Assembly: GCF_900233005.1 (NCBI RefSeq)
Contig: NZ_LT960612.1
Span: 310,001 to 374,000 of the forward strand
Direction: 5' to 3'
Length of the DNA: 64,000 nt
From: Vibrio tapetis subsp. tapetis
Lineage (GTDB): Bacteria; Pseudomonadota; Gammaproteobacteria; Enterobacterales; Vibrionaceae
Part shown: in pieces, positions 1 through 9,940 of the stretch
Position numbering within the stretch: the stretch's first letter is position 1
Layout of the letters: each line of letters starts with the position of its first letter
Notes under the pieces: generated by a model
What the model was told of the DNA's origin: nothing
Databases searched by the model: none
What the model saw: only the letters and a program-made list of their open reading frames with translations
Position numbers and translations under genes: made by a program

Positions 1-493
1 GTACGCGGTCATCTTTTTCATTATCGTCACCGATCACTTTTTCAAAGAAAACAGGCACGCGTCGGCATACCGTTACCCGGTAAACATTGAGATCGTGTTT
101 ACTGCCGTCGACGAGCTCATTAGTCATTTGGGCTGCATTACAAGGAATGCTTGAATCCCCAGCAGTCAGTGAAAACTCATTTTTTTTGCCACTTTTAAAT
201 CCGATATTAACGCGTATGTCCGTTTGCTTAGCGTCTAAAAGTCGACGCGCCATCTGGTACATTTCTTTCGCTTGAGTCTGATTAATATCCCAGTTGGTAC
301 TGCGAGTTCCTTTGGTATAGAAGCCTTTTCTTTCTTTAAGCACAGACACCATAGCATACGAGGTACGGTTAAGTTGACTTTTTTGTATAACCTGAAAGCC
401 CAAGTCAAAGATAAAAAATAGAAATGCGGTCATGCCTAGCAGAACGAAAGCCAGTTCAATGCTAAATACACCCTTTTGATTCTTGATATTCAT
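1..493 (-). CDS. TadF-like pilus assembly protein (partial, 3' end outside window)
   Basis: Reading the minus strand from the ATG at 493-491 gives an open frame that runs off the left edge (about 164 residues visible). The N-terminus has a short polar stretch, then Gly followed by VFSIE and a hydrophobic helix with FLFFIFDLGF. That is the Gly/+5 Glu pattern of TadE/TadF pseudopilins cleaved by the TadV/FppA-type prepilin peptidase. The rest is a polar, periplasm-facing domain with two Cys (in IPCNA and VTVCRR) that could pair. The start lies 1 nt after the stop of the TadE-like gene, with AAAGGCGAA as ribosome site, so the two are co-translated. In the Tad/Flp system such minor pseudopilins help assemble adhesive Flp pili. 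The TadF rather than TadE label rests on order and size only. Confidence 0.68.
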   Translation of the reverse strand, partial: MNIKNQKGVFSIELAFVLLGMTAFLFFIFDLGFQVIQKSQLNRTSYAMVSVLKERKGFYTKGTRSTNWDINQTQAKEMYQMARRLLDAKQTDIRVNIGFKSGKKNEFSLTAGDSSIPCNAAQMTNELVDGSKHDLNVYRVTVCRRVPVFFEKVIGDDNEKDDRV

Positions 494-494
494 G

Positions 495-1085
495 TCATTC
501 GCCTTTCAACTTGCTACGAAACATCGCCGTATCTTGGACAATTAACAAACGCCTAGTAATCGGTCGTTCCGTAAAAGACCAACGAAACATAATAGGGCTG
601 TAGGTGTAAGTCACTGTGTACTCAGCCAACGCAGCTTCATCCCACATTTTTTGGCCTTTATATGCTTTCCCTGACACGTAATCCTGAGGTGATTTGTATG
701 GCACTACAGACAGGCTATAGTCATTCTCACTCGTAAATATTTTCCAAAGAGGGGTCGCATTTTCTTTAATGAACGCGTAATACCAGATTGCTAAATCATT
801 ACCCGCCATCTTTTGAACTCGATGGCATTCCTGAAGCTTTTTGGGATCATCTTTATAATCTGAATCACAATTGGCTAACTTATACTCTGAGAATTTTTTA
901 CTCTTCTCTAGTTGAACCCGAGCATCCCTCGCCGCTTCCGCAGTCGCGTAGTCCAACACCGAGCAAATATACGTCAACCGACAAGTCTCAAAAATCAGCA
1001 TAGTGAACATAAAAAGCACGATAAAACCAAGGGCAAATTCAATAACGAACATCCCATTTTGTTTGTTTCTTCCTATCTTTCTCAT
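495..1085 (-). CDS. TadE-like minor pseudopilin of a Tad/Flp pilus locus
   Basis: This encodes 196 aa. Residues about 6-35 carry KQNG-MFVIEFALG followed by a hydrophobic helix ending in IFETCRL, matching the TadE family: prepilin-peptidase Gly, Glu at +5, one N-terminal membrane helix. Residues 36-196 form a polar domain with conserved-looking Cys (TYICS, LANCDSD, LQECHR). It is followed after 1 nt by the TadF-like gene, so the pair is the distal part of a tad operon that continues left of the window. Expected role: minor pseudopilin in the inner membrane, priming or stabilising Flp pilus assembly. The ATG at 1085 has only an A-rich leader before it and no strong ribosome site; no better in-frame start is visible. 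Upstream (1086-1571) there is no gene. Confidence 0.72.
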   Translation of the reverse strand: MRKIGRNKQNGMFVIEFALGFIVLFMFTMLIFETCRLTYICSVLDYATAEAARDARVQLEKSKKFSEYKLANCDSDYKDDPKKLQECHRVQKMAGNDLAIWYYAFIKENATPLWKIFTSENDYSLSVVPYKSPQDYVSGKAYKGQKMWDEAALAEYTVTYTYSPIMFRWSFTERPITRRLLIVQDTAMFRSKLKGE

Positions 1086-1376
1086 TTTTTTAATCGTTAT
1101 ATTTAATTTATAAAGAACGGGTTACATGCAAGCAAATTGTAAAACCCTTGGTTCATTGCCATCAATACGTGACATTAGTTCGAAATCGTACATTATTGTA
1201 TTATGTAAAACAATCAGCGTAGGTTATTTCATGTGCATCTCTGACGATAAATTGACATTGACGGGAATTTGCCAGTTAATTGACACCTAACTCATTAATG
1301 AGACACGCAGACATCCAACAAGCCACTTCTAGGACATTCTCGGACAGAATCGAAAGTTAATATGGTGTAACATGAC

Positions 1377-1411
1377 CACCATTCGTTGGTGAGATTAACC
1401 AACCATTGGTT
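1377..1411. promoter_or_regulatory. Two candidate operator palindromes upstream of the RND efflux operon
   Basis: The gene-free stretch 1086-1619 holds two short inverted repeats built from the same half-site: CACCA-N5-TGGTG (1377-1391) and AACCA-T-TGGTT (1401-1411). They lie about 210-240 bp before the adaptor start. They could bind a dimeric repressor, but no regulator gene is adjacent, and short palindromes arise by chance. I see nothing else in 1086-1571. Confidence 0.25.
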
Positions 1412-1619
1412 TTCATCGCATAACTGCGCGCCACGCTGATTTTTAAGTCGGTGTAAGTCATTATTAATATTAACTTTTTATTTGGCGCGTTTTTTGCGAA
1501 GGGTTTTGTGAGCAGTTTTATAAATGCCAACTAGCATTTGGATGTAAACAGAATCAACGTTTCGAATAATTATGACGTCACTTCGCCGATTTGGGCGAAA
1601 TTTGATACTAGGGATATGT

Positions 1620-2762
1620 ATGTTTAAAAAGATCATCAAATGGCTACTGCCTATTTTGATTGTACTGGCTTCTTATGCGGGCTATACCGCGATACAACAC
1701 GCCGCACCGGAAGATGATACACCGCCACCCATTGCCACAGCACCAACAGTAACGACCCAGTCGATTTTACCTACAGACCATCAAGTTATTATATCAAGCT
1801 TTGGTGAACTGGCTCCGCTAGAAGCAACGCAGCTTTCTGCCCAAGTATCAGGAGAAGTCACCAGTTGGCACCCAAATTTTGTCGCCGGTGGTGTCGTTAA
1901 GCGTGGCGAAGTCTTATTCACCTTAGAGCAAGACAATTACCAAGCCGCAGTCTTACAAGCAGAAGCACAATTGGCCAAAGCTCAGGCGAGCCTGATTGAA
2001 GAAAAAGCCAAAGCAGAAGTGGCTAAGCGCCAAGCAAAAAAACTCAGCGACAAACAAGTCACCGACCTTTACTTACGTAAGCCTCAAGTACTGAGTGCCA
2101 AAGCAGAAGTAAAATCGGCGCAAGCTGGGCTTAAACGCGCACGTCGTGATCTCGACAACTGCAAGGTTATTGCGCCATATGATGCGTTAGTGGTCGAGAG
2201 AAAAATCGGTGTGGGTCAATACGTCCCTGCTGGTACTCAAGTTGCCACAATTAATAACATCGAAGCAGGTGAAGTGATCTTACCGATTGCAGGGTTCGAC
2301 AGTGCGTTCCTGCCAGATGTACTTGAAGGCACGGCCGCCAATATCGTTTCAAACGGCGTTGTTACCATTGAACGCAAAGGCGAAATTGCTCGAGACCTAG
2401 GTATTGTTGACAGCAGCACCCGCATGATCAACTTGGTTGTACGCATTCAAGACCCATACGGCGTCGCAAGCAACAAACCGGCTCTTAAATTCGGCTCCTA
2501 TGTTCAAGTGCACTTTGCTGGCAAGAAACTCAAGCACATTTATCGTCTGCCTCAAGAAATGGTCAATAACCGCATCGTATGGGTGGTTGGCCCAGATAAT
2601 AAAATGCTAGCGCGCACCGTGAACGTATTGCGTGAAGAAAACCAATTGTTCTTGATTGACCAAGGCTTAAATGAGGGCGACCAACTTGTCACCACCGTGC
2701 CAGAGTACCCACAAGTGGGCATGGACGTGATTGTTGCTAACGCTGAACAAGACAAAGAGTAA
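1620..2762 (+). CDS. RND efflux periplasmic adaptor (membrane fusion protein)
   Basis: This is 380 aa counted from the ATG at 1620. An in-frame ATG at 1572 lacks a ribosome site, while the one at 1620 follows AGGG and leads straight into a signal/anchor helix (MFKKIIKWLLPILIVLAS). Family layout is visible: a lipoyl half-motif (APLEATQLSAQVSGEV), an alpha-helical hairpin rich in Ala/Lys/Gln (about residues 100-180), the second lipoyl half (VIAPYDALVVERKIGVGQYV), then beta-barrel and membrane-proximal domains. It bridges an inner-membrane RND pump to an outer-membrane TolC-type channel. The permease gene starts 8 nt downstream, so the two form an operon; no outer-membrane gene is present. The permease is broken by an IS, so this adaptor may have lost its partner. 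Substrate cannot be told from sequence. Confidence 0.9.
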   Translation: MFKKIIKWLLPILIVLASYAGYTAIQHAAPEDDTPPPIATAPTVTTQSILPTDHQVIISSFGELAPLEATQLSAQVSGEVTSWHPNFVAGGVVKRGEVLFTLEQDNYQAAVLQAEAQLAKAQASLIEEKAKAEVAKRQAKKLSDKQVTDLYLRKPQVLSAKAEVKSAQAGLKRARRDLDNCKVIAPYDALVVERKIGVGQYVPAGTQVATINNIEAGEVILPIAGFDSAFLPDVLEGTAANIVSNGVVTIERKGEIARDLGIVDSSTRMINLVVRIQDPYGVASNKPALKFGSYVQVHFAGKKLKHIYRLPQEMVNNRIVWVVGPDNKMLARTVNVLREENQLFLIDQGLNEGDQLVTTVPEYPQVGMDVIVANAEQDKE

Positions 2763-2770
2763 GGAAACCC

Positions 2771-5371
2771 ATGTCTGAACTCAATTCAAACGAGCCAGAG
2801 CAAACCATCTCTCGCCATCCCATTCCCAAGCAAACGGGCCTTATTGCCTACTTTGCTAATAATTCGGTTGCTGCCAACCTATTGATGATTTTTATCCTCA
2901 TTATGGGTACTGCCACCTATTTCTTTATTCAGAAGCAAATGTTTCCGAATATCGAAATCAATTACATAACGATAGACGCCACCTATTCCGGCGCTTCGCC
3001 ACAAGAAATCGAAGAAAGCATCTTAATTAAAATTGAAGACTCGATTAAAGATGTAACGGAAATTAAAAAGACCGTCACCAGAGCGTCTCGTGGCAGCGGC
3101 TCTCTACAGTTAGAAATCGACCCGAAAAAAGACCTGTCGAAAGTGCTCGATAAGGTCAAACAGCGGGTAGACAGCATCTCCTCTTTCCCTGGGGCCATGG
3201 AGCCGATTAACGTCAGTCAGGTTGAATTTCAGCAAGAAGTGATTTCTATGGTGTTGTCTGCCGACAAGCCGCTATCAGAAATCAAACCACTGGCGAAAAC
3301 CATTGAAGACGAATTGCGCCTATTAAGTAATGTTGACTTGGTGGAGCGTTACTCACCACTGGATGAAATCGCCATCGAGATCCACCCAGATACATTAAGA
3401 AAGTACGATTTAACACTGAGCAGTGTCAGCCAGTCTATCGCCAGTTATTCTGCTAACTACTCGGCAGGTATGGTGCGCACGAACACGGGCCAGATATCGG
3501 TTCGAATCGAAAACAAATATTACAGCGGTGACGAGTTCCGACGTATTCCGGTGAAAATCGGCAACCACGGTGAACAAGTTCTGCTTCAAGACATTGCCAC
3601 CATCAAAGACGAGTTTGTTGAAGGCGATCTCTACTTCAAATATTCCGGTGAAAACGCTACCTACCTATCGGTGAAAGCAACCAAAGACCAAAACATGGTC
3701 CCCGTTGCTAAAACTGTGAATGCTTACATTGAAGCAAGAAACAAAACTCTGCCTCAGGGGTACGAGCTACACAGCCTGGTCGATATGACCTACTACCTCA
3801 ATGCTCGTCTCGATATGATGCTAAAAAACCTGCTGCAAGGTGCCATTTTGGTGGCATTACTGCTCAGCCTATTTTTACGCGTTAAACTGGCGATGTGGGT
3901 AATGGTTGGCCTTCCTGTGTGTTTCCTTGGCGCGTTGATGATGATGCCTATTTTTGGCATCAGCATTAATATCATCTCGCTATTCGCCTTTATCATGGTA
4001 CTGGGTATCGTGGTTGATGATGCCATTGTGATGGGGGAAAGCGCCTATACCGAAATTGAAAAACACGGAGGCGGCGTTGATGTCGTGGTCAGCGGCGTGA
4101 AAAAAGTTGCAACTCCGGCGACCTTTGGTGTGTTAACGACCATTGCGGTATTCGCGCCTTTCATCATGTCGACAGGGCCAGAACGTGCGTTCTTCTTAGG
4201 CATCGCGGTGGTGGTTATCTTGTGTTTGGTATTTAGCTTAATTGAATCTAAGTTAATTTTGCCTGCTCACTTGGCTCATACCCATTTCACACCCATTAAA
4301 AAAGGCAGCTGGAGAGATCGATTCAATACGCGCTTCTTCGGTTTTGTAAACGGCCCGTATAAGCGCTTTGTGGAATGGTGCACTAAGTGGCGCTGGTCTG
4401 TATTTGCTACTTTCATTGCGTTGCTGGTGATTAGTGCTGCGTTAGTTACGTCAAGCTTTGTGCGAATTGTCCCTAGCCCAAAAGTGCCACACGATTTCCC
4501 TGCCGTCTCGATTACTATGAACGACACGGTTTCGGATGAGCAAACCATTGCAGCGTTAAAAACCATCGAAAAAGTCATTTATCAAGTTGATGAAGCCACC
4601 ATTGCCGAATACGGTAAAGGCATGGTGAAATCAACCATGTCAATGACCCGAAGCCGAACCAAAGGCCAGATTATTGTGCCCTTGGTTGATGAAGAACACC
4701 GACCTTTCACCACCTTTGAGTTATCTCGTCGCTGGCGTGAACAAATGCCAACCATTGCCGGTATGAAATCGTTCACCATAGCTGATGATGTTAACGGCGG
4801 TGAAGGCGGTGATGAGTTTGGTTACCTACTATATGGGCCAGACATCGAAACCTTGAATAAAGCCGGTCGCTTCTTCATTTCGCAACTACAAAACCAAAAA
4901 GGGCTATACGATATTAGCTCCTCTATTGATACCGCCAGCCAAGAAGTGTTGTTGAGCCTAACCCCTGTAGCTTATGACCTAGGGTTAGATTTATCGACCA
5001 TTGCGAAACAAGTCGGTGGTAGCTTCTACGGTGGTGAAGCGCAGCGTATTCTTCGTAACGGTGAAGAAGTCAAAGTCATGGTTCGTTACCCGAAACTGAC
5101 ACGTGAAGCATTTTCTTCACTACGCTACGCTTTGATCACAACACCAACCGGCAAGAAAGTGATGCTTGGAGACGTAGTAGAAATCACCCAAAAACCGGGC
5201 ATCAGTAACATTCGACGTGAAAAAGGTTACCGCACTGTTTATATCTACGGCTCTATTGATGAGGAGCAAGTAGAACCCAACGAGGCTGTAGAATTTCTCC
5301 TCGCCCGTCTCAATTCTGATCCTGCCGCCATTTCATCACGATATGAACTTGAACGCACTAACTCCTTGTGA
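2771..5371 (+). pseudogene. RND efflux permease, 5' part, interrupted by an IS1182-family element
   Basis: Residues 1-837 are native RND permease; the last 29 residues of the open frame are read into the inserted element. Visible features are TM1 (NSVAANLLMIFILIMG), the first periplasmic loop domain, TM2-6 with the proton-relay segment GIVVDDAIVMGE, TM7 near residue 550, and the second periplasmic domain up to the insertion. The frame continues in a 3' fragment at 7114-7769. Removing 5283-7113 (element plus one copy of the CAACG target duplication) joins the codon GCG exactly and restores a 1055-residue protein, the usual length for this family. The start ATG at 2771 follows AAGGAAACCC. The truncated product would lack TM8-12 and should not transport. 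Confidence 0.9.
5278..5282 (+). repeat. Left target-site duplication (CAACG) of the IS1182-family element
   Basis: CAACG directly precedes the left inverted repeat and recurs at 7109-7113 directly after the right one. Collapsing the two copies restores the permease reading frame, which supports the boundaries. Confidence 0.8.
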
Positions 5372-7108
5372 TCTAATCTAAATTATTCGCCACAAGACAC
5401 GGTTATGCCCAACTTCAAAACCGATTACTCGAACCAAAACATGTTCGTCCCTATCATCATCGATGAACAACTCATCCCCGGAACTATTGAGTATGCGATT
5501 TCCCACATTGTCGATAACCACCTCGACCTCTCGCCCTTTGATGCGCACTACCACAACGACAAAAACGGGGCGGCGGCTTATCCACCCTCCATCATGCTTA
5601 AGGTTATTTTTTACGCCTATTCCCTCGGCATGTTAACTAGCCGACGCATAGAAACAGCCTGCATCAACAATGTCACTTTCATGTGCTTATCGGGCGACGA
5701 GCGACCACACTTCACCACTATCGCGGCTTTCATCGCACAAATGAAGGACACCATCGAACCACTGTTCACTCAGGTTCTCATGATATGCGATGAACAAGGC
5801 CTAATAGGCCGTAACATGTTTGCTATTGATGGCTGTAAAATTTCATCCAATGCCAGTAAGGAATGGAGTGGCACACACGAAGAGCTTCGCCGTAAAAAAG
5901 AAAAACTACAGCGGGCGAGCCAGCGAATTATCGAGCGTCATCAAAGCCAAGATTCGCTCCCAAATGAAGTTATCGAACAAGACCTAAGACAAAAACAAAA
6001 GCTTGATAGCAGCGCCGATAAAATAGGTTCATTTCTGGCGAGCACTAAAGACAAATTGGGCAGCAGTAAAAAACCCGTAAAAAGCAACATCACGGACAAT
6101 GACAGCGCTAAAATGACCACCTCAAAAGGTACGATTCAAGGTTATAACGGCATCGCCATCACGGATGACAAGCACCAAATTATTTTACACAGCCAAGTGT
6201 GGGGAAGCGTTGGTGAACAGCAAACATTAAAGCCTGCAGTGCTCGCTTTGAAAGAACAATTAGAGAAGCTACCCAACAGCTCAAGCGCACCACCAAGTTC
6301 ACCGCAGACAGCCGATTTCATAGTAAAACCAACCTCAAGTTCCTGTCTGAGACTCCTTATGATTGTTACATAGCAGACACTGGATTTCGCAGCCGTAATC
6401 CGCTGTTTCAAAACAGTGAAACCTATCAGACCGAGCAAGCGAAAAAACGAAAGAAACGCTCGAAAACAGGTAAAACCTGTTACTCCATTTCTATGTTCGA
6501 GTTCAACCAAGACGACATGACTTGCCGATGCCCTGCAGGAAATATGATGCGGCTGAGCAGCAAGAACGCCGTCATCCGTGGAGAGCGTGGTGCTCAGTTT
6601 TGTGGATACCTAAACGACTGCAGACAATGCGTTCATCAACCGCTGTGCATGAGAAAACCGCCTGGCAAGCAAGTCGGTCGACAAGTCTTCTTCATCTACA
6701 AAAACACCAAAGACTTTGACCACATGCAAGCCATGAAAGACAAGATTGATAGCCCAGAAGGAAGGCGGCAATACAGTAAACGGCTTGGGTGTGTTGAACC
6801 TGTTTTTGGCAACATCACCGTCAACAAACAGATGAATCGATTTACGCTAAGAGGACAAGAGAAAGTGAACGCCCAATGGGCGATGTTCAGCATGCTTCAC
6901 AACATGGAAAAGCTACGGAATTGCATCATCTAGAGGGTAAAACCTCTAAAATCAGCGAAAAACCCAAATTAACTCTCATCCTGTCGCTCTATCTTTCCTT
7001 ACCATGATAAAGGCCGCTACCATCGAGCAGTATTTACGCCGTTGCCAGTAGGATTAATGACGATAAAAACATGGGAAATCGGTGAAAAATCGAGAAATTC
7101 TACAGCTT
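5283..7108 (+). mobile_element. IS1182-family insertion sequence (1826 bp) inside the RND permease gene
   Basis: The ends are a 17-bp inverted repeat with 16 matches: AGGCTGTAGAATTTCTC at 5283-5299 and its complement GAGAAATTCTACAGCTT at 7092-7108. A 5-bp direct repeat (CAACG) flanks it. The interior holds one transposase frame with a 1-nt lesion and about 120-175 bp of non-coding DNA at each end. Size and transposase type fit IS1182. Orientation is the same as the host gene. The broken transposase implies the copy cannot move by itself, although an intact relative elsewhere in the genome could mobilise it. Confidence 0.88.
5405..6933 (+). pseudogene. IS1182-family transposase, frameshifted
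   Basis: The first frame (5405-6373) carries the N-terminal DUF772-type domain (SPFDAHYHNDKNGAAAYPP, LGMLTSRRIETACINN) and the start of the DDE domain (MFAIDGCKISSNAS). Near 6265-6300 the match jumps to frame 1, where it continues as KFTADSRFHSKTNLKFLSE, YIADTGFRSRNPLF and on to the Cys-rich tail (CRCPAG, CRQCVHQPLC) and C-terminus GCVEPVFGNI, ending at the TAG at 6931. The shift equals loss of one base. I see no slippery heptamer followed by a stem that would suggest programmed frameshifting, and this family normally uses a single frame. The most likely reading is an inactive transposase or a sequencing error. Confidence 0.87.
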
Positions 7109-7113
7109 CAACG
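7109..7113 (+). repeat. Right target-site duplication (CAACG)
   Basis: This is the second copy of the 5-bp sequence found at 5278-5282, directly following the right inverted repeat. After it the permease frame resumes as GCG GTA GTT (Ala-Val-Val). Confidence 0.8.
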
Positions 7114-7769
7114 CGGTAGTTAAGGATATTCAGGAAAAACTGTTGCCAGACCTGTTCGAAGCGTTCCCACAAGTGAAAACTGAACTTGGCGGCGCGATTG
7201 AAGAGCAGCAAGCACAACAAAACCAGCAAATCCTGTTCTTCTTAGCAGGCATGATCATTGTTTATATGCTGTTGGCGATTCCGCTGAAAAGCTACAGCCA
7301 ACCTTTGATCATCATGTCGGTTATCCCGTTTAGTTTAACCGGTGCCATTTGGGGCCACTTCTGGTTCGACTTAGAGCTAAGCATGATGTCGACCTTCGGT
7401 TTGATTGCCGCAGCAGGCGTGGTGATCAACGACTCCTTGGTCATGACAGATTACGTTAACCAAGCAAGAGCCCGTGGTGTGGCGATCAAAGAAGCCGTGA
7501 TAGAAGCAGGTTGCGCGCGTTTTCGTGCTATCACCTTAACTTCTATCACCACATTTGCAGGGGTATTACCAATCATGTTCGAAACCAGCTTACAGGCTCG
7601 TTTTGTTACGCCAATGGCCGTTGCGTTAGGCTTTGCGGTGTTGTTCGCTACGCTGCTTACGCTTGTGTTAGTGCCTTGTTTGTACTTAATTTTGGAAGAC
7701 ATTAAAGTGCCGTTCCGTACGATCAAGAACAAGATAACCAACAGAAACAAACAAGCTGCTTCGCTATAA
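7114..7769 (+). pseudogene. RND efflux permease, 3' fragment (TM8-12)
   Basis: This is the distal 218 residues of the interrupted permease. It begins inside the second periplasmic domain (VVKDIQEKLLPDLFEAFP) and contains the last five helices: YMLLAIPLKSY, PFSLTGAIWGHF, the helix with GLIAAAGVVINDSLVMTDYV, the helix after AGCARFRAITLTSITTF, and the C-terminal one. The segment GVVINDSLVM is the second-half counterpart of VVDDAIV. No natural start precedes it: upstream in frame is a TGA inside the element at 7083. A TTG at 7143 could start an 208-residue product but has no good ribosome site. Transcription could only come from the upstream promoter reading through the IS. Confidence 0.88.
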
Positions 7770-7851
7770 CGTACCCTATCATTTAAAATGATATCAACGT
7801 TTTAAAACGCCATCGAGTAGGGTGAGGCGTCTCCGCCTCATCCCTCTCACA

Positions 7852-7882
7852 GAACCGTACGTACGGACCTCGTATACGGCTC
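7852..7882 (-). ncRNA. Group II intron domain V, copy 1
   Basis: Read on the minus strand, this segment begins GAGCCGTATACG and closes with CGTACGGTTC, which is the conserved catalytic hairpin of group II introns. The GAGCC start overlaps the TGA stop codon of the intron protein. It is followed at 7812-7851 by a second hairpin (GATGAGGCGGAGACGCCTCA), which fits domain VI. Confidence 0.85.
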
Positions 7883-9164
7883 ATGCACATTTCCATTCAG
7901 CATAATGGCTGAACACATATCCTGTCCTAACGTGTTCAAGATTCACTAATCCAAGGTCGTTAAACCATTGATTTGGCATCGAGTAACTGGCTAATGGACT
8001 CGCAGCATTTCTCCAACTATCCATACAGATATACCTGAATGACCCTTCGTAACCTAGCTGTCTTAGCCTGCGGTGGAGTCGGGTCGGTTTTTTCCATAAT
8101 CGTAATTGGACGCTGCGAAGTCTTCGCCTTAACCACGCGGCCAGTTTCTTAAACTCCCTGTTGGCATTCGCTATTCGAAAGTACTGGCTGAACCCTCTCA
8201 GAAGTGGATTCAGTTGTTTAATGACTTCTAACAATGGCTTACCACCATTGCGTCTTGTCACTCGCTTCAACTTTCCTTTGAACGTCGACATTTTCTTTGG
8301 CTGAATACGGCTATAATGGCTACCGATTTCTATTCCAAGGAATTTCACACCTTCGCCGCTGTGCGCTATGTGTGATTTGGTTTCGTTCACCGTTAACTTG
8401 AGCTGTTTTTCCAGGACCTTCGTTGCCTGTACTTGCGCATTTTCTGCACCTTTACGGCTGCGACAGAAGATCAGTATGTCGTCGGCATAACGGACTATTC
8501 GATGTCCTCGCTTTCGCATCTCTTGATCAAACGCATCCAGATAGATGTTCGCTATCAGTGGGCTTATTACTCCACCTTGCGGACTACCTATCTCGGTATG
8601 CTGCCACTCTCCATCAACCATTACGCCACTTTTCAGGAACTGTTTGATGAGCTCCAGTACGCTACTGTCTGTGACTCGTTTCTTAATGCTTTTTAGAATA
8701 AGCTCATGATCGAGCTTATCGAAGCACTTCGATAAGTCCATATCTACGACGTGTTGCATTCCGTATCGACGGATGAACATCGTCGCTTTGTTTATAGCAT
8801 CGTGACAACTTCGATTCGGTCTATACCCAAAGCTGGATGGGTGAAACTGCTCTTCGAAGATTGGGGTTAATAGATCATTTAGAGCTTGTTGGACAACTCT
8901 ATCCCGTACTGTTGGGATCCCAAGTAATCGCACCCCACCATCATCTTTCGGTATTTCTACCCGTCTGACGGGTTGAGGGGTGTATCGCTTGGTTTTGAGT
9001 TCCAGAAGAAGTTGATCTAGGTTATCACTCAGATTTTGGGCGTAGTCGCTTAGGCTCTGCCTATCTATTCCGGCCGCGCCTTTCGCTTTCCACACTTTTT
9101 TAAATCCTTTATAGAGTCGCTCTTTGTGGAGCAAGTGACCATATAAACTGTAGTAAACTCTCAA
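7881..9164 (-). CDS. ltrA: Group II intron reverse transcriptase/maturase, copy 1
   Basis: The protein is 427 aa. The reverse transcriptase domain shows the family blocks in order: GAAGIDRQSL, RRVEIPKDDGGVRLLGIPTV, FHPSSFGYRPNRSCHDA, VVDMDLSKCFDKLDH, GSPQGGVISPLIANIYLD, the catalytic YADD (RIVRYADDILIF) and KFLGIEIGSHY. After about residue 300 comes the maturase region (GFSQYFRIANANREFKKL, LRRRLRSVQLRLWKKP). There is no C-terminal HNH endonuclease, typical of class C. The start is TTG at 9164, preceded by AAAGGA at a 6-nt gap; no in-frame ATG lies nearby. The protein helps the intron RNA splice and copies it into new target sites. It differs from copy 2 by one residue (Ser versus Gly in HY-x-RIQ). 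Confidence 0.93.
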   Translation of the reverse strand: MRVYYSLYGHLLHKERLYKGFKKVWKAKGAAGIDRQSLSDYAQNLSDNLDQLLLELKTKRYTPQPVRRVEIPKDDGGVRLLGIPTVRDRVVQQALNDLLTPIFEEQFHPSSFGYRPNRSCHDAINKATMFIRRYGMQHVVDMDLSKCFDKLDHELILKSIKKRVTDSSVLELIKQFLKSGVMVDGEWQHTEIGSPQGGVISPLIANIYLDAFDQEMRKRGHRIVRYADDILIFCRSRKGAENAQVQATKVLEKQLKLTVNETKSHIAHSGEGVKFLGIEIGSHYSRIQPKKMSTFKGKLKRVTRRNGGKPLLEVIKQLNPLLRGFSQYFRIANANREFKKLAAWLRRRLRSVQLRLWKKPTRLHRRLRQLGYEGSFRYICMDSWRNAASPLASYSMPNQWFNDLGLVNLEHVRTGYVFSHYAEWKCA

Positions 9165-9902
9165 CTTTTTCCTTTAGATTGTGTGCCGTGTGGGGACAAA
9201 TGCTCTCTCACAGTGTTGGTGTATTTCACTCCACTCTCTAGCCTTCTAGCTCAATGGCAATTTACTAGAGTGAGTCAGAGTTACTCCCTTGTACGGTTTC
9301 TCGCTTCAGTGCTTTGCTTTCACAAAGACCGAGACGGAATACCTCGATAGCTAATCAACTTGTATACCACTGAAAAAAAAACATCTGCTCATCACAGACT
9401 TAAAATGTACTTCATCCCTTCGCAACACCAGATTGCTTTTGGCAAAATGTTGTCCCATCAGACGTGTTACTGATGGTCAGCTCAGTTTTATCCTCCACAC
9501 CATTACTGGGCTTCACCGGCCGAGCTTTACTCACTACTACGGATTCATCTGCCACCTCGCACCAACATAGATCTTGGCTCTCGCCTTGAGTTTATGCTTC
9601 CGACGTTTGCTCGGATGTGATGTCAGGCTTCCCCAGTTACTGCACTGGCTCCCTGTTAACAATGCCACCCTCAAGCACAATCTAGGTCTGATTGAGTATC
9701 GGGCTTCACGCTATTTTGCACGCTTACCCACCTAAATTGCCGAATCAGGTTCACTTTCGTTGTGTACTGTTAACTTCCTATCGCTTCCTTCAAACCCTGC
9801 CGTTGGCCAGCAACGCCCTTGCGATTCGGATTATCTTCCCCTCAATCAGGGTGATTTAGGCTTCTTTCAGCCTAATGGGTTTGCCAGCTTCGCTGGGCAA
9901 AC

Positions 9903-9940
9903 AAAAAAAAGGGCCTCCATCACCGGAGGCCCTTTTCTAT
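9903..9940. terminator. Bidirectional Rho-independent terminator, host site of intron copy 1
   Basis: The stem is GGGCCTCC (9911-9918) with GGAGGCCC (9925-9932), loop ATCACC, an A8 tract on the left and TTTT on the right. On the plus strand it would end the RND operon transcript. On the minus strand its T8 tract abuts the intron 5' end. Confidence 0.85.

Larger units (their letters stand above)
7812..9902 (-). mobile_element. Group II intron, copy 1 (about 2091 bp, class C-like)
   Basis: This is a retroelement read on the minus strand from about 9902 to 7812. It has a roughly 740-nt structured 5' part (domains I-III expected), a reverse transcriptase/maturase frame in domain IV, and domains V and VI at 7812-7882. 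The 3' end is CTCGAT, matching the AY rule. The boundaries come from comparing the two copies: identity stops at 7811/7812 and 9902/9903. The 5' exon ends in the T8 tract of a terminator hairpin (9911-9932), the preferred target of class C introns. The element starts GTTTGCCC rather than the usual GTGYG, so the exact 5' splice site is uncertain. Copy 2 lies at 17798-19892. Confidence 0.82.

Noticed and set aside
6240-6310. Programmed -1 frameshift in the IS1182-type transposase
   Set aside because: No A-rich slippery heptamer or following stem-loop is visible, and this family is normally encoded in one frame.
8423-8696. Plus-strand frames inside the intron reverse transcriptase (repeated at 18409-18791)
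   Set aside because: They are antisense shadows of the reverse transcriptase; their conservation between copies only reflects the intron duplication.
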